Source: Streptomonospora sp. PA3 (GTDB lineage: Bacteria; Actinomycetota; Actinomycetes; Streptosporangiales; Streptosporangiaceae). Taken from it: 64,000 nt of DNA. The notes under the pieces are model-generated. The model ran no database searches, had not been told where the DNA came from, and was given only the letters and a program-made list of their open reading frames with translations. This document shows positions 41,101 through 54,400 of the stretch, piece after piece. The position numbers and the translations under genes were made by a program. The stretch lies in contig NZ_VTZW01000019.1 in the NCBI RefSeq assembly GCF_009728995.1, positions 124,001-188,000 of the forward strand. Direction: 5' to 3'. Position 1 is the first letter of the stretch. Each line of letters begins with the position of its first letter.

Positions 41101-44100
41101 ATCGACAGCCGCGGCCCGGCACCGCTCTGGTAGGCCAGCATCACCTGGAACAGGGGGTGGCGGCTCATCGACCGCGCCGGGTTGGCGATCTCCACCAGGT
41201 GCTCGAAGGGGATGTCGGAGTTCTCGTAGGCGGCCAGGTTCGCCTCGCGGACCCGCGCCAGCAGGTCGGCGAAGGAGGGGTCGCCGGAGGTGTCGGTGCG
41301 CAGCACCAGAGTGTTGACGAAGAACCCGACGAGGTCGTCCAGCGCGGCGTCGTCGCGCCCGGCCACCGGCGAGCCGATGGGGATGTCGGTGCCCGCCCCC
41401 AGCCGGGTCAGCAGCGCGGCCAGCGCCGCCTGCAGCACCATGAACACGGTGGTGTCGTGCTCGCGCGCCAGCGTCCGCAGCCGCGTGCTCAGCTCGGCGG
41501 GCAGTTGGAGTTCGACGGCGCCGCCGCGTCCGCTGGATGCGGCCGGGCGCGGCCGGTCGGTGGGCAGCGCCAGCTCCTCGGGCAGTCCGCGCAGCGCCTC
41601 GCGCCAGTAGCGGGCCTGGGCCCCCGCGGCGCTGCCGGGGTCGTCCGCGGTGCCGAGCACAGCGCGCTGGTGCAGGCCGTAGTCGGCGTACTGGACGGGC
41701 AGCGGCGCCCAGTCGGGGGCGCGGCCGCCGCGGCGGGCGGCGTAGGCGGTGCCGATGTCGCGCAGCAGCGGGCGGGCCGAGGCGCCGTCGGCGGCGATGT
41801 GGTGCAGCAGCACCAGCAGCACGTGCTCGTGGGGGCCGGTGCGGAACAGGCGGGCGCGCAGCGGCGGCTCGGCCTCCAGCTCGAAGCCGCGGGCGGCGGC
41901 CTCGGCCAGCAGGCCGGGCAGGCGCTCCTCGTCGGTGTCGGTGAGGGGTAGCTCGGGCCGGGCCTGCTCGGGGTCCAGGATGCGCTGGTAGGGGACGCCG
42001 TCGTCGTCGGGGAAGACGGTGCGCAGGCTCTCGTGGCGGGCGACGACGTCGGCCAGCGCATCGGCGAGCGCGGTGCGATCCAGCGGGCCGCGCAGCCGTG
42101 CGCAGACCGGGATGTTGTAGGTGGGGCGCGGGCCGTCGAGCCGGTAGAGGAACCACATCCGCTGCTGGGCGTGGGAGAGCGGCGGGCGCCGGGGCCGTTC
42201 GGCGCGGCGCAGCGGGGGGCGGCCGCCGGCGGGGCGCAGCCGCCGGGCGAGCCCGGCCGGGGTGGGTGCGTCGAAGACGGTGCGCAGCGCGACGTCGCGG
42301 CCCAGGACGGCGCGGATGCGGGTGACCAGGCGGGTCGCCAGCAGCGAGTGGCCGCCCAGGGCGAAGAAGTCGTCGTCGATCCCGGCCTCGCCGACCTCCA
42401 GGATCTCGCGGTAGAGCCCGCACAGCAGTTCCTCGACCTGGTTGCGCGGCGGGCGGCCGCCGGGGGCGGCGGACAGGTCGGGGGCGGGCAGGCGCGCGCG
42501 GTCGGTCTTGCCGTTGGGCAGGGTCGGCATCGCCTCCAGCGGCACCACGGCCGCGGGGAGCATGGCGGTGGGCAGCGTGGCGGCGAGGTGGTCGCGCAGC
42601 TCCCGCGGGTCGAGGTCGCCGGCGTCCCCGGAGCGCGGGGTGGCATAGGCGATCAGGGCCGCCCCGCCGGCGCTGTCGCGGTGCAGGGCCGCGGCGGATG
42701 CGGCGACGCGGGGGTGGGCGGCCAGCGCGGCCTCGATCTCGCCGAGTTCGACGCGCATGCCGCGGATCTTGACCTGGTCGTCGGTGCGGCCCAGGAACTC
42801 CAGCTCGCCCCGGGTGTTCCACAGCACGCGGTCGCCGGTGCGGTACATGCGCGCACCGCGCGCGCCGAAGGGGTCGGCGACGAAGCGGGCGGCACTCAGG
42901 CCGGGCATGCCGTGGTAGCCGCGCGCGAGCCCGGCGCCGCCGAGGTAGAGCTCCGCGGGCACGCCCGGGGGCACGGGCCGCAGCATGGAGTCGAGCACGT
43001 AGGCGCGCACGCCCGGGTCGGGGCGGCCGATGGGCACCCGGTCGCCCGCCGCCTCGGGCCGGCACTCCTGCAGGGTCGCGTTGACGGTGGTCTCGGTGGG
43101 GCCGTAGCAGTTGAACATCGCGCGCCCGTCGGTGGCGAAGCGGCGCACGAGCGCGCCGGGCACCGCCTCGGTTCCGGCGAGCACGGTCATGCCCGGGGGC
43201 GGTTCGGCGTCGGCGGGCAGCGCCGACAGCAGGGCGGGCGGCAGGCCCGCGTGGGTGACGCGTCGGTCGCGCAGGTAGTCGGTGAGCGGCGGACCGGGGA
43301 CCCGGCGCTCGGGAGGCACCACCACAAGCCGGCCGCCGCAGAGCACGCCCATGGTGAACTCCCAGAACGCCACGTCGAAGCTGGGCGAGCCCAGTTGGGC
43401 GATCCGGCTGTGCGCGCCGACGCCGAGCCGGTGCACGGCGGTGGAGACGAGCTTGGCCACGCCCGCGTGGCTGACGACGACGCCCTTGGGGGTGCCGGTG
43501 GAGCCCGAGGTGTAGACGAGGTAGGCGGCGCCGGCGGGGGTCAGCGGCGCCGGCCGGTCGGCGTCGGTGACGTCGCCGGCGGGCGCTGCGCCGATCTCGG
43601 CGGCGGTGGCGGGGTCCTGCGGCACCACGCGGGGCGCGTCGGTGAGCGCGGCGACGCGCCCGGCCAGTTCGGGTGCGGTCAGGACGCAGGCGGGGCGGGC
43701 GTCGGCGAGCATGTGGCCGAGCCGGTCGTCGGGGTAGTCCGGATCCAGCGCGAGGTAGGCGGAGCCGGTCTTGAGGACCGCCAGCAGCGCCACGACCAGC
43801 TCGGCCGAGCGCGGCAGCGCCAGCGCCACCACCCGCTCGGGTCCGGCCCCGCGCGCCAGCAGCACCCGCGCCAGCCGGTTCGCCCGCGCGTCGGCCTCGG
43901 CCGCGGTGAGGACGGTGTCCTCGTCCTCCACCAGCACCGATTCGGGATCGTCGGCCACCCGCCGCCCCAGCAGCTCGGGAAAGGCGGCCTCGTGTCCGGC
44001 GTGCACCGCGGCCCGTTCCTCGGTGCCGCTGCGCGGCTCGGCGGTGCGGGTGTCGGGGCCCGGGACGGCGGCGGGGGGCAGCGCAGGGATCCGGGCCACG

Positions 44101-45425
44101 GGGTGATGCAGGAAGGTCGGGATGGAGGCGAGGACGCTGTGCAGGCTGTCGGCGATCAGCCGCGCCCGGGACCCGCCGAGGACGTCGGGCCGGTAGCCCA
44201 GCCGCAGCCGCAGCCGCGGCTCCGGCGCGTCGGGGGGCGGGGGCACCACGGCCAGAGAGAGCGGGTAGTGGGTGGCGTCGGCCGAGTCCAGCACGCGGGC
44301 GCGCAGGCCGGGCACGTCGGCGGCCGGGTCGGCGGCCTCCACCGGGTAGTTCTCCACCGCCATGAGCGTGTCGAACAGCTCCGGCACGCCCGCCGCGCGC
44401 TGGATCTCGGCGAGGCCGACGTGGCCGTGGTCGAGCAGGGCCGCCTGCTCGTCGCGCAGCCGGGTGAGCAGGTCGGCGGTGTGCTCGGCGGGGTCCAGGC
44501 GCACCCGCACGGGGACGGTGTTGACGAACAGCCCCACCATGTCGGTGGCGCCGGGCAGCCCGTGCGGGCGCCCGGAGACGACGGTGCCGAAGACGGCGTC
44601 GCGGGTGTCGAGCAGGGTGCTCAGCACGATCGCCCAGGCGGCCTGCAGCACCGTGTTCAGGGTGACGCCCCGCTCGCGGGCGAGGCCGCGGATCGAGGCG
44701 GTGGTATCGGGGGGCAGGTCGCGGGTGAGTTCGCGGGGCTCGGCGGCCGCGGCCGGCTCCGGTTCGGAGGCGGCGGCGGGGCCGAACGCCTCGGCGATGC
44801 GGGTCGGGCCCTCGATGCCCTCCAGGGCCGCCCGCCAGGAGCCCAGGGCGGCGGCGGTGTCCTGTCGGGCGAGCCAGTCCAGGTAGTCGCGGAACGCGGC
44901 GGCGCGCGGCAGCGGCGCCCCGTCGCTCGCATACAGCCGGAACAGGTCGCGCACCAGCAGCGGCAGCGACCAGCCGTCGAGAAGGATGTGGTGGTGGGTG
45001 AGCACCAGGACGTGGCTACCGGGGGCCCGGCGCAGCAGCAGGAAGCGGATCAGCGGCGGGTCGGCGGGGTCGAAGCGGGCGCGGCGCTGCGTCTGGCGGA
45101 TCCGCGCCAGCTCGGCGTCCTGTTCGGCCCCGCTCAGGTGCGACAGGTCGGTCCGGGCCCAGCGGGCGGTGACGCGCTTGCCGACCAGCGCGGCCGGCCG
45201 GCCGTTCCTGCGGCGCCGGAACGCGGCCCGGATGTTGGGGTGGCGGGCCAGCAGGGCGTCGGCGGCGGCGTGCAGCCTCTCGGGCCGCAGCTCGCCCTCC
45301 AGCTCCAGGGCGATCTGCACGTTGTAGACGTCGGGGCCCTCGGCGTCGAGCTGGCTCTGGAACAGCAGCCCCTCCTGGAGCGGCGTCAGCGGCAGGATGT
45401 CCTCCAGGCCGGATGCGTTGCTCAC
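38181..45425 (-). CDS. Dimodular NRPS: C-A-PCP-C-A-PCP-TE
   Basis: 2414 residues from a GTG at 45425 that overlaps the stop of the trimodular NRPS gene, with GGAGG 5 nt upstream. Condensation domain 1 has [10 protein letters not shown] (about residue 145). A4 has the [12 protein letters not shown] core near 637; its pocket residues, read by comparison with EntF, are D-V-W-G-L-G-C-V-N, which I cannot assign safely. PCP4 is [14 protein letters not shown] (~1025), C2 has HHIAADGAS (~1208), A5 has [10 protein letters not shown] (~1703) and reads D-A-Q-E-G-G-L-V-D, PCP5 is [14 protein letters not shown] (~2115), and the thioesterase has GWSFGG (~2255) with a late VHDD histidine. It would take the D-Ser-ended chain from the upstream NRPS, add two residues (N-hydroxyornithine or its acyl form is likely for one) and release the product. 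Confidence 0.93.
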   Translation of the reverse strand: MSNASGLEDILPLTPLQEGLLFQSQLDAEGPDVYNVQIALELEGELRPERLHAAADALLARHPNIRAAFRRRRNGRPAALVGKRVTARWARTDLSHLSGAEQDAELARIRQTQRRARFDPADPPLIRFLLLRRAPGSHVLVLTHHHILLDGWSLPLLVRDLFRLYASDGAPLPRAAAFRDYLDWLARQDTAAALGSWRAALEGIEGPTRIAEAFGPAAASEPEPAAAAEPRELTRDLPPDTTASIRGLARERGVTLNTVLQAAWAIVLSTLLDTRDAVFGTVVSGRPHGLPGATDMVGLFVNTVPVRVRLDPAEHTADLLTRLRDEQAALLDHGHVGLAEIQRAAGVPELFDTLMAVENYPVEAADPAADVPGLRARVLDSADATHYPLSLAVVPPPPDAPEPRLRLRLGYRPDVLGGSRARLIADSLHSVLASIPTFLHHPVARIPALPPAAVPGPDTRTAEPRSGTEERAAVHAGHEAAFPELLGRRVADDPESVLVEDEDTVLTAAEADARANRLARVLLARGAGPERVVALALPRSAELVVALLAVLKTGSAYLALDPDYPDDRLGHMLADARPACVLTAPELAGRVAALTDAPRVVPQDPATAAEIGAAPAGDVTDADRPAPLTPAGAAYLVYTSGSTGTPKGVVVSHAGVAKLVSTAVHRLGVGAHSRIAQLGSPSFDVAFWEFTMGVLCGGRLVVVPPERRVPGPPLTDYLRDRRVTHAGLPPALLSALPADAEPPPGMTVLAGTEAVPGALVRRFATDGRAMFNCYGPTETTVNATLQECRPEAAGDRVPIGRPDPGVRAYVLDSMLRPVPPGVPAELYLGGAGLARGYHGMPGLSAARFVADPFGARGARMYRTGDRVLWNTRGELEFLGRTDDQVKIRGMRVELGEIEAALAAHPRVAASAAALHRDSAGGAALIAYATPRSGDAGDLDPRELRDHLAATLPTAMLPAAVVPLEAMPTLPNGKTDRARLPAPDLSAAPGGRPPRNQVEELLCGLYREILEVGEAGIDDDFFALGGHSLLATRLVTRIRAVLGRDVALRTVFDAPTPAGLARRLRPAGGRPPLRRAERPRRPPLSHAQQRMWFLYRLDGPRPTYNIPVCARLRGPLDRTALADALADVVARHESLRTVFPDDDGVPYQRILDPEQARPELPLTDTDEERLPGLLAEAAARGFELEAEPPLRARLFRTGPHEHVLLVLLHHIAADGASARPLLRDIGTAYAARRGGRAPDWAPLPVQYADYGLHQRAVLGTADDPGSAAGAQARYWREALRGLPEELALPTDRPRPAASSGRGGAVELQLPAELSTRLRTLAREHDTTVFMVLQAALAALLTRLGAGTDIPIGSPVAGRDDAALDDLVGFFVNTLVLRTDTSGDPSFADLLARVREANLAAYENSDIPFEHLVEIANPARSMSRHPLFQVMLAYQSGAGPRLSMAGLETTREPVAAPGGKFDLALEFRDPGADGADGGPMRCTLDYSADLFDGPTVRNIALRLERLLESAAADPAAPIGGLDLLAGEESARLARDAAGPRLDVPAPATLPALFEAAVADGPEHPALVCEGERYTFAELNERANRLAHELIARGAGPEAVVALLLPRSAQTLVTILAALKAGAAYLPIDPAYPDERIAHMLADAGPLLTVASPEQDERAAALGAGRRLVLTPETGAARPATDPTDADRTAPLHPDHPAYVVYTSGSTGRPKGVAVAHRSVANLFRSHRETLHRPTRRRAGRDRLRVGHAWSFSFDAAWQPQLWLLDGHAVHIVTEDAMHDPALLVERIRAERIDFIEVTPSHLLQLIRAGLGEAGTHTPVTLGVGGEAVPASLWRRLRDLEQRGTAAFNLYGPTEATVDALAARSGDHERPVVGAPTANTAAYVLDERLRPVPAGVVGELYLGGAGLARGYLHRRGLTADRFVADPFGASGARMYRTGDLVRRMPDGAVDYVGRADDQVKVRGFRVEPGEIAAALSEHPGVAQAAVDTWEAAPGDRRLVAYIIAEPDRRECPGADARPGEPGGTGAASDAVDAAGLRAHLSERLPDYMVPAAFVPLVSLPLTAHGKLDRAALPAPDPAALAPPPGREPRDAAEAVLCEVFAEVLGAPFAGADDDFFDLGGHSMLLVRLRSRIEAETGAAVRIADLFANPTPAALAAHLASRGTRPGRTVAPGASGEPGVVALRASGDGPPLFCLHPAGGLSLAFVGLRRHLGPEVPILGVDAPPPDTAGAPTLAGLAPVYAERIRRACPHGPYRLAGWSFGGTLAQAVAAELADAGHEVELLALLDAYPAPWHARRADAAPARPQEQRGEPDAAALAAAVGAEHGDPDLIGTNRRWAERILSASAAEEPRRHPGDALCFTAKDAPAGAAEIWAPYIGGRIEHHEVPAVHDDLLTAEGLAVIGPVLAARLAAAPDPRA

Positions 45426-48400
45426 GGGAGCCTCCACTCTGCTTCGAATTCGTCGATCTCGTCCTGGTCGAGGCCGCCCAAGGCCAGGTCGGAGGGGGTG
45501 TGTCCACCCGCGTCCGGCGATTGGGCGTGCGCGGCGAGGCCGCTGAGCTGGGCGAACCAGGACTCGGCGAGTTCGCGGACACCGGACTCGGGCAGCAGCC
45601 GCTCGGGCCAGGCCCAGGTGGCCGCCAGCACGGGGCCCGCGCCCTCGTCGCGGGTCAGCGCGTTGACCTCCAGCGGGTGGCGCACGGGCGCCTCAGGGTC
45701 GGTTCCGGGCGGCAGCGCGCCCGTCTCGGGTGCGAGGGCCCAGGCGGCGTCCTCGCCGGCGACGGCGACACGGCCCAGGTAGTTGAACAGCAGCGGCGGC
45801 TCGGGGGCGGCGGCCAGGGCCGGTGCGGTGTCGGGGTTGAGGTGGCGCAGCAGGCCGTAGCCGATCCCGCCGTCGCCGGGCCGGGAGCGCAACTGCTCCT
45901 TGACGCGTTTGAGGGCGTCGCCGGCGTCGGGCCCGCCCGCCCGGGCGGCGGCCGGGTCGAGTCCGGTGACGTCGAGCCGCGCGGGGTGGACGGCGGTGAA
46001 CCAGCCGACGGTGCCCGAGACGTCCGTGCCGGGGAACACGTGCTGCTCGCGGCCGTGCCCCTCCAGGGCCAGCCGCAGCACGCCGTCGGGTCCGGGTGCG
46101 GCCCCGCCGCGCTCCTGCCGGTCCGCGCGCCATTGGGCGGCGGCCAGGGCGAGCGCGCTGAGCAGCACCTCGTCGATCCCGGCGTGGAAGGCTTCGGGGA
46201 CGCGGGTGAGCAGCGCCGCGGTGTCGGCTGCGGGCAGGGTGAGGGTGATCCGGCGCAAGGTGGCGGCGGTGTCGCGCCGCGGGTCGATCCGCCCGAACGG
46301 GTGCGGGCCGGGCTCCGGCGGCCGGCCGGGCGCCGGTGCTGCGGTGATCTCCTGCCAGGCGGGCAGCTCGGCGGTGCGGCGCGCGGTGCGCGCCTCGGCG
46401 TGCAGGAGGCGGGTCCAGCGGGCGTAGGAGGTGGGCGGCGCCGGCAGCGCGGGCGGGCGGGCGCGGGCGATGTCGTGCCAGGCGGCGGCCAGGCCCGCGC
46501 GCAGGATGTGCCAGGAGACGCCGTCCACGGCGAGGTGGTGGACGACCAGGAGCAGCCGTCCGGGCCTGCCGGCTCCGCGGTCCAGCCACACCGCCTGCAC
46601 CATCACCCCGTCTCGGGGCGCCAGCCGGGCCTGGGCGGCGTCCGCCTCCGCGGCGGCGGCCCGGGCCAGTTCCGCCTCGTCCCATCCGGCGGCGTCGCGG
46701 CGGGTGAGTACGTCGGCGGCGGCGACGGCGCCGGGCGGGGCGGCGCGCAGGCGCCAGTCGCCGTCGTCGCCGACGGCCAACCGGGCGCGGAGCATGGCGT
46801 GGGCGTCCAGCACCGCCTGGAGGGCGGCGGCCAGGCCGGTCGTGTCGGCGCCGGCGGGGGTGTGCACGACGGCGGCCTGGCTGAACCGGTCGACGGGGCC
46901 GCCGCGCTCGCGCAGCCAGTGCATGACGGGGGCCAGGGGCACGTCGCCGGTGCCGTCGTCGCCGGCCTCCTGCCCGGCGGCGGCGCCGGCCGCCTCACCC
47001 GCGGCGAGGGCGAGGCGCTCGGGGGTCTGCTCGGTGAACACGTCGGCGGGAGACAGCTCCAGCCCGCGGGCGCGGGCCCGGCCGACGAGCCCGATGGCGA
47101 GGATGCTGTCGCCGCCGAGGGCGAAGAAGCCGTCCTCGACGCCGACCCGCTCCAGCCCCAGCAGCTCGGCGAACAGCCCGCACAGCAGCTCCTCCCGCGG
47201 CCCCCGGGGGTCCCGGCCGGTGCCGGCGCGCTCGCCGGGGCCGGGTTCGGGCAGGGCGGCGCGGTCCAGCTTGCCGTTGGGCGTGAGCGGGAACGCGTCG
47301 AGGACGGTGATCGAGGCGGGGACCATGTGCTCGGGCAGGCGGGCGGCGAGCCTGCGCAGCAACCCGTCGGCGTCCACCTCGGCGGCGCCCGGCGCGGGTG
47401 TCGCGTAGGCGGCGAGCCGGGCGGCGCCGGCGGCGGTGCGGCCGGCGGTGACGACCGCGGCCCCCACCTCGGGGCAGGCGGCGAGGGCGTGCTCGATCTC
47501 GCCCAGCTCGATGCGCATCCCGCGCACCTTCACCTGGAAGTCCGCGCGGCCGACGAACACCAGCCGGCCCGCCCCGTCCCACCGGACGACGTCGCCGGTG
47601 CGATACATCCGCGACCCCGGCGGACCGAACGGGTCGGCCACGAACCGCTCCGCCGACAGCCCCGGACGATTCGCATACCCGCGGGCCAGCTGCACGCCCG
47701 AGAGGTACAGCTCGCCCTCCACCCCGGCCGGCACCGGCGACAGCCGCTCGTCGAGCACGTAGACCCCCGTGTTCCACACCGGCCGCCCGATCGGCACGCC
47801 GGGCCCCGAGTAGCCCTCCGTGTCCAGGTCGAAGGCGGTCACGTCCACCGCCGCCTCGGTGGGGCCGTAGAGGTTGGCCAGGGCCGCCCGGGGCAGCACC
47901 GCGCGGAACCGGCGGGCGGCCTCGGCCGTCAGCTCCTCGCCGGAGGCGAACACCCGGCGCAGGCAGGTGCACCGGGCCGCCGCCGGCTCCTCGGTGAACA
48001 CCCGCAGCATCGACGGCACGAAGTGGCACACCGACACCCCGGCGTCGCGGATCAGCCCGGCCAGGTAGGCGGGGTCGCGGTGACCGCCCGGTTCGGCCGC
48101 CACCAGGCCCGCGCCGGCCGCGAAGGGCCAGAACAGCTCCCACACCGACACGTCGAAGGACACCGGCGTCTTCAGCAGCACCCGGTCCGACGCGGTGAGC
48201 CCGTAGGCTCCCTGCATCCACACCAGCCGGTTCACGATCGCCGCATGCGAGACGACGACGCCCTTGGGCCGCCCCGTCGAGCCGGAGGTGTAGAGCATGT
48301 AAGCGGCATGCTCGGGCCGCAGCGGCGCCGTGCGGTCGGCGTCGGTCGGCGGGTGGGGGTCGTGGCGCTCCAGTGCCGCGGCGACCGCGGGATCGTCCAG

Positions 48401-51400
48401 CACGAGCCGGGGCACGGCGGGCTCCGCGGGCAGGTCGGCGGCGTCCGCGGCCCGGCAGACGATCAGAGCCGGGCGCGCGTCTTCGAGCACGAAGGCGACG
48501 CGCTCGCGCGGCTGGTCGGCCTCGACCGGCAGATACGCCGCCCCCGCCCAGACCACCGCGTGCAGCGCCACCACGAGGTCGGCCGAGCGCGGCAGCGCCA
48601 CCGCCACCACCGACTCCGGTCCGACACCCCGCGCCGCGAGCTCGCGGGCCAGCCGGTGCACGCGCCTGTCGAACTCGGCGCGGGAGAGGGCGGTACCGCC
48701 GCAGAGCAGCGCGGGGTCCTGGCTCCCGGCAGCGCCCTGCGCCAGCAGCTCGGGCAGCGTCCGCTCCGCCACCGGGTGCGCGGTGGCGTTGCGCTCCCCC
48801 AGCAGCGCGGCCCGCTCCCCCGCCTCCAGCAGCGGCAGGTCCGCCACCGGCCGATCGGGTTGCGCGGTGGCCGCGGCGAGCAGCCGCACCAGCCGGTCGG
48901 CGAGGTCGCGCGCGGTCTGCGGGTCGAACCGGTCGGCCGAGAACCGGACCGCGGCCTCGATACCGTCCTCGCCGGGGCGCTCGACGAACTCGAACTCCAG
49001 GTCGAAGCGGGCGGCGGGGTGCCCCACGGTGTCGTCGACGGCCGCCGCCCGCGCGCCCAGGAAGCCGCCGTCCAGCTCGGGCCGGGCCTGGTGGCTGACC
49101 ATGACCTGGAACAGCGGGTTGCGCCCGGCCGCGCGCGGCGGGTTGAGCGCCTCGACAACCCGGTCGAAGGGCAGGTCGGCGTTGGCGAAGGCGCCCACCG
49201 CGAAGGCGCGGGCGCGCTCGACCACCTCCCCGAAGCCGGGTGTGCCGCTCAGGTCGGTGCGCAGCACCAGGGTGTTCAGGAACATGCCCACGGCGTCGTG
49301 CAGCGCCTCGTCGGTGCGGCCGGTGGCGGGCGTGCCCAGCGGGACGTCGGCGCCGGCGCCCATCCGGTGCAGCAGCACCGCCACGGCCGACTGCAGCACG
49401 AGGAACGGGGTGGCGCCTCGTTCGCGGCCCAGCCGGGTCAGCGCGTCCACCACGTCGGCGGGGATGCGGAACGCGGCGCTGCCGCCGGCGTCGGTGGGCG
49501 CGGCGGGCCGCGGCCGGTCGGCGGGCAGGGGGATCTCCGCGGGCAGGTAGGCCAGGGCCTCCTGCCAGAACGCCCGCTGTCGCGCGGCCCGGCTGCCGGG
49601 GTCCTCGGGCGAGCCGAGCAGGTCGCGCTGCCACAGGGCGTAGTCGGCGTACTGCACGGGCGGCGGCGCCCAGTCCGGTGCCGCGCCCGCCGCCCGCGCC
49701 CGGTAGGCGGTGTCCAGGTCGCGCAGGAACGGGCCCTGGGACCACTCGTCCACCGCGATGTGGTGGAACAGGTTGAGCAGGACGTACTCGCCGGAGTCGG
49801 CGGCGAAGAGGACGGGGCGGTAGGCGGGTTCGTTCTCGAGGTCGAAGGGGCGGCGGGCGGCTTCGGCGACGCGCCGGTCCAGCTCGCGGGCGCCGGTGCG
49901 CACCACCCGCAGGGGGTCGAGCGCCTGCGGGGTGTCCAGGACGCGCTGGCGGGGTTCGCCGTCGCGGCGGGGGTAGGCGGTGCGCAGGATCTCGTGGCGG
50001 GCGGCGACGTCGGCGACCGCCGCGCCGAGGGCGTCGGCGTCGACGCCGCCGTGCAGCCGCAGCGCCCAGGCGACGTTGTAGGCGGCCTCGGCGCCGGGCA
50101 CCTGCGCGCTCGCCCACAGTCCCCGCTGGGCCGCGGAGACCGGGGGCTCGGCGCCGTACTCGGCGGCGGCACCGCCGCGGATCGGCGGGCGGGCGCCGCC
50201 GCTCGCGGCGAGCCGGGCGGCCAGGGCGGCGGGGGTGGGGGCGTCGAACAGATCGGCCACGGTCAACTCCGCGCCGGTGCGTGCACGCAGGGCGTTGACC
50301 AGGCGCGCCCCGGCCAGGGAGGTACCGCCCAGGTCGAAGAAGCCGTCGTCGGGACCCACTCGCTCCAGCCCCAGCAGTTCGGCGAACAGCCCGCAGACCA
50401 GCTCCTCGCGCGGGCCGCCGGGTGCGCGGCCGGTGCCGCCGCGCTCGCCGGGGCCGGGTTCGGGCAGGGCGGCACGGTCGAGCTTGCCGTTGGGCGTCAG
50501 CGGCAGGGCGTCCAGGACGAGCAGGGCGCCGGGCACCATGTGCTCGGGCAGCCGGGCGGCCACTGCGGCGCGCAGCCGGTCGGGGTCGGCGCTTCGGGAC
50601 GGGGCCGGCACGACGTAGCCGACGAGGCGCGTGTCGCCGGCCGTGTCGGGGCGCGCGGTGACGACCGCGTCGGCGACCTCGGGGCAGGCGGCGAGCGCGT
50701 GCTCGATCTCGCCCGGCTCGATGCGCATCCCGCGCACCTTCACCTGGAAGTCGACCCGGCCCACGAACACCAGCCGGCCCGCCCGGTCCCACCGGACGAC
50801 GTCGCCGGTGCGATACATCCGCGACCCCGGCGGACCGAACGGGTCGGCCACGAACCGCTCGGCGGTGAGCCCCGCTCGGCCGCGGTAGCCGCGGGCCAGC
50901 TGCACGCCCGACAGGTACAGCTCGCCCTCCACCCCGGCCGGCACCGGCGACAGCCGCTCGTCGAGCACGTAGACCCCCGTGTTCCACACCGGCCGCCCGA
51001 TCGGCACGCCCGGACCGGCGAACTCCTCGGATCCGACGTCGAAGGCGGTCACGTCCACCGCCGCCTCGGTGGGGCCGTAGAGGTTGGCCAGGGCCGCCCG
51101 GGGCAGCACCGCGCGGAAGCGCTCCGCCAGGTCGGCGCTGAGCGCCTCGCCGGAGGCGAACACCCGGCGCAGGCCGGTGCACCGCGCCGCCTCGGGCGCG
51201 TCGGTGAACACCCGCAGCATCGACGGCACGAAGTGGCAGACCGTGACGCCGCGGGCGGCGGCGGTCTCGGCGAGGTAGGCGGGGTCGCGGTGCGCGCCGG
51301 GCGCGGCGACGACCAGACCCGCGCCCGCCGCGAAGGGCCAGAACAGCTCCCACACCGACACGTCGAAGGACACCGGCGTCTTCAGCAGCACCCGGTCGGA

Positions 51401-54400
51401 GGCGGTGAGCCCGTAGGCTCCCTGCATCCACACCAGCCGGTTCACGATCGCCGCATGCGAGACGACGACGCCCTTGGGCCGCCCCGTCGAGCCGGAGGTG
51501 TAGAGCATGTAAGCGGCATGCTCGGGCCGCAGCGGCGCCGTGCGGTCGGCGTCGGTCACGGGTTCGGCCGGCCGTCCGCCGACGCGCGCGGCGGTGTCCG
51601 GGTCGTCGAGCGCGAGGACGGCGACGCCCTCGGTGGGCGGCAGGTCGGCGGCGTCCGCACCGCGGCTGAGCAGCAGCGCCGGGCGCGCGTCCTGCAGCAG
51701 GAATGCGATGCGCTCGCGCGGCTGGTCGGTCTCCACCGGCAGATACGCCGCCCCCGCGCACACCACCGCATGCAGCGCCACCAGCAGATCCGCCGAGCGC
51801 GGCAGCGCCACCGCCACCACCGACTCCGGTCCCACGCCGCGCGCGGTGAGCTCGCGGGCCAGCCGGTGCACCCGCGCGTCGAAGTCCGCGCGGGTGAGGA
51901 CCGTGCCGTCGGCGTCGATCACGGCCGCATCACCCGGCGCGCCGCCGGCCCCGGCTCCCCGTGCGGTCAGCTCCGGCAGCGTCCGCTCGGCCACCGGGTG
52001 CGCGGTGGCGTTCCGCTCCCCCAGCAGTCCGGCGCGCTCTCCCTCCTCCAGCAGCGGCAGGTCCGCCACCGGCCGGTCGGGATCCTCCAGCGCCGCGGCG
52101 AGCAGCAGGGTGAACCGCCGGGTGAGGTCGGCGACGGTCGCGCGGTCGAAGCGGTCGGCGGCGTAGCGCACGGCCGCGTCCAGCTCCGCTGCGCCGGGCC
52201 GTTCGATGAAGGCGATCTCCAGGTCGAACTTGGCGGCGTCGACGACCTTGTCCTCCAGGCGGGTGCGCAGCCCCAGCAGCCCTTCGGTGTCCGCGGGTCG
52301 CGTCTGGTGGCTGACCATGACCTGGAACAGCGGGTTGCGCCCGGCCGCGCGCGGCGGGTTGAGCGCCTCCACCACGTCGTCGAAGGGAAGATCGGCGTTG
52401 GCGAAGGCGGCGAGGTCGAAGGCGCGCACCCGCTCCAGCAGGTCGCGGAAACCCGGGGCGCCCGACAGGTCGGTGCGCAGCACCAGGGTGTTGAGGAACA
52501 TGCCCACGGCGTCGTGCAGCGCCTCGTCGGTGCGGCCGCTGGCGGGCGTGCCCAGCGGGATGTCGGCGCCGGCGCCCATGCGGTGCAGCAGCACGGCCAC
52601 GGCCGCACGCAGCACCATGAAACGGGTGGTACGGGTCTGCTCGGCGATGCGCGTCACGGCGCCGTTCAGGTGGGCGGGCAGGGTGAACCGCACCAGGCCG
52701 CCTTCGGCGCCGCCGGTTTTCGAGCGGGGCCGGTCGGCGGGCAGGGGGATCTCCGCGGGCAGGCCGGCCAGGGCCTCCTGCCAGAACGCCCGTCGGCGCG
52801 CGGCCGTGCTGCCGGGGTCCGCCGTGGAGCCGAGTAGCTCGTGCTGCCAGAGCGCGTAGTCGGCGTAGGAGACCGGAAGCGGCGTCCAGTCCGGGGCCGC
52901 GCCTGCCACCCGCGCGCGGTAGGCGGTGTCCAGGTCGCGCAGGAACGGGCCCTGGGACCACTCGTCCACCGCGATGTGGTGGAAGACGGCCAGCAGCACG
53001 TGCTCCGCGCCGCCGACCGCGGCGAGCACGAAGCGGGCGGGCAGGCCGCCTGCCAGGTCGAAGGGGGCGCGCGCTGCTCGGTCCAGCAGCTCGGCGAGGT
53101 CGGCCCCCGCGCTCTCCACCGCCAGCAGCGGCCGGGGCAGATCCTCGACCGGGACGATGCGCTGCTCGGGCTCGCCGTCGGCGCCGCGGGGAAAGCGGGT
53201 GCGCAGCGCGGCATGGCGGGCGAGCACGTCGTGCAGCGCCTCCTCCAGGGCGGCGCGGTCCGGTGCGCCGGTGATCCGCAGCGCCCAGGGGACGTTGTAG
53301 GCGCCCGCGCCGGCGGCTCCGGCCGACTCCAGCAGCCACAGCCGCCGCTGCTCGGCCGAGAGGGGCACGCGTGCCGGCAGCGTGCGCGCGGCCGGTGCGG
53401 GCCGCCGCTCACCGGAGCTGCGGGCCCGTTCGGCGATGCGGGCGGGGGTGGCGCCCTCGAACACGTCGCGCACGCCGACGGCGGTGCCCAGCCGCGCACG
53501 CAGCCGGTTGGCCACGCGGGCGGCCGCCAGGGAGTGCCCGCCGAGTGCGAAGAAGTCGTCGTCGGCGCCGACCGCGCCGATCCCGAGCACCTCGCCGAAC
53601 GCGGCGCAGACCGCCTCCTCCTCCCGGGTGCTCGGCGTCCGCCCGCGCGCATCGGCCGCGCCCGGGCTGCGGGGGGCGGGCAGGGCGGCCCTGTCGATCT
53701 TGCCGTTCTGGGTGAGCGGGAACTCCTCCAGCACCGCGATCGCGGAGGGGACCATGTAGTCGGGCAGGCGCTCGGCGGCGCCCGCGCGCAGGGCGGCTTC
53801 GTCGAGGGGGTCGGCGCCGGGGAGGGGGCGGACGTAGCCGGTGATCGCCGTACCGTCCCCGTCGCCGGCGCGCACGACCGCGACCGCCTGGGCGACGCCG
53901 GGCTGCTCGGCCAGGGTGGTCTCGACCTCCCCCAGCTCGATGCGGAACCCGCGCACCTTCACCTGGAAGTCCGAGCGGCCCACATACGCCAACTCGCCGC
54001 CGGCATTCCAGCGCACCACGTCACCCGTGCGGTACATCCGCGAACCGGCCGGACCGAACGGATCGGCCACGAACCGCTCCGCGGTCAACCCTGGACGACC
54101 GTGATAGCCCCGTGCCAGCCCCGACCCGGCGATGTAGAGCTCCCCGGCCACTCCCGCCGGCGCCGGCCGCAGCGCCGCGTCCAGCACATACACCCGCGTA
54201 TTGGCGATCGGCGCGCCGATGGAGACCGGGCGGCCCGGACGCACCGGGGATGCGGTGGACCAGATGGTGGTCTCGGTGGGCCCGTACAGGTTCACCACCG
54301 CATCCGCCCGCTCGGCCAGTACCGCCGCCAGCGACTCCGGCAGCGCCTCACCGCCCACCAGCACCCGCAGCCCCGACACCGCCTCGGGCCGCTCCTCGAC

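Noticed and set aside
38604-45782. Further long plus-strand frames opposite the dimodular NRPS
   Set aside because: Same reason; the minus strand holds ordered C, A, PCP and TE motifs.
45413-52837. A 2474-codon open frame on the plus strand opposite the NRPS gene
   Set aside because: Gly/Arg/Val/Gln-rich low-complexity translation, antisense to clear NRPS domains; long antisense frames are normal in high-GC DNA.
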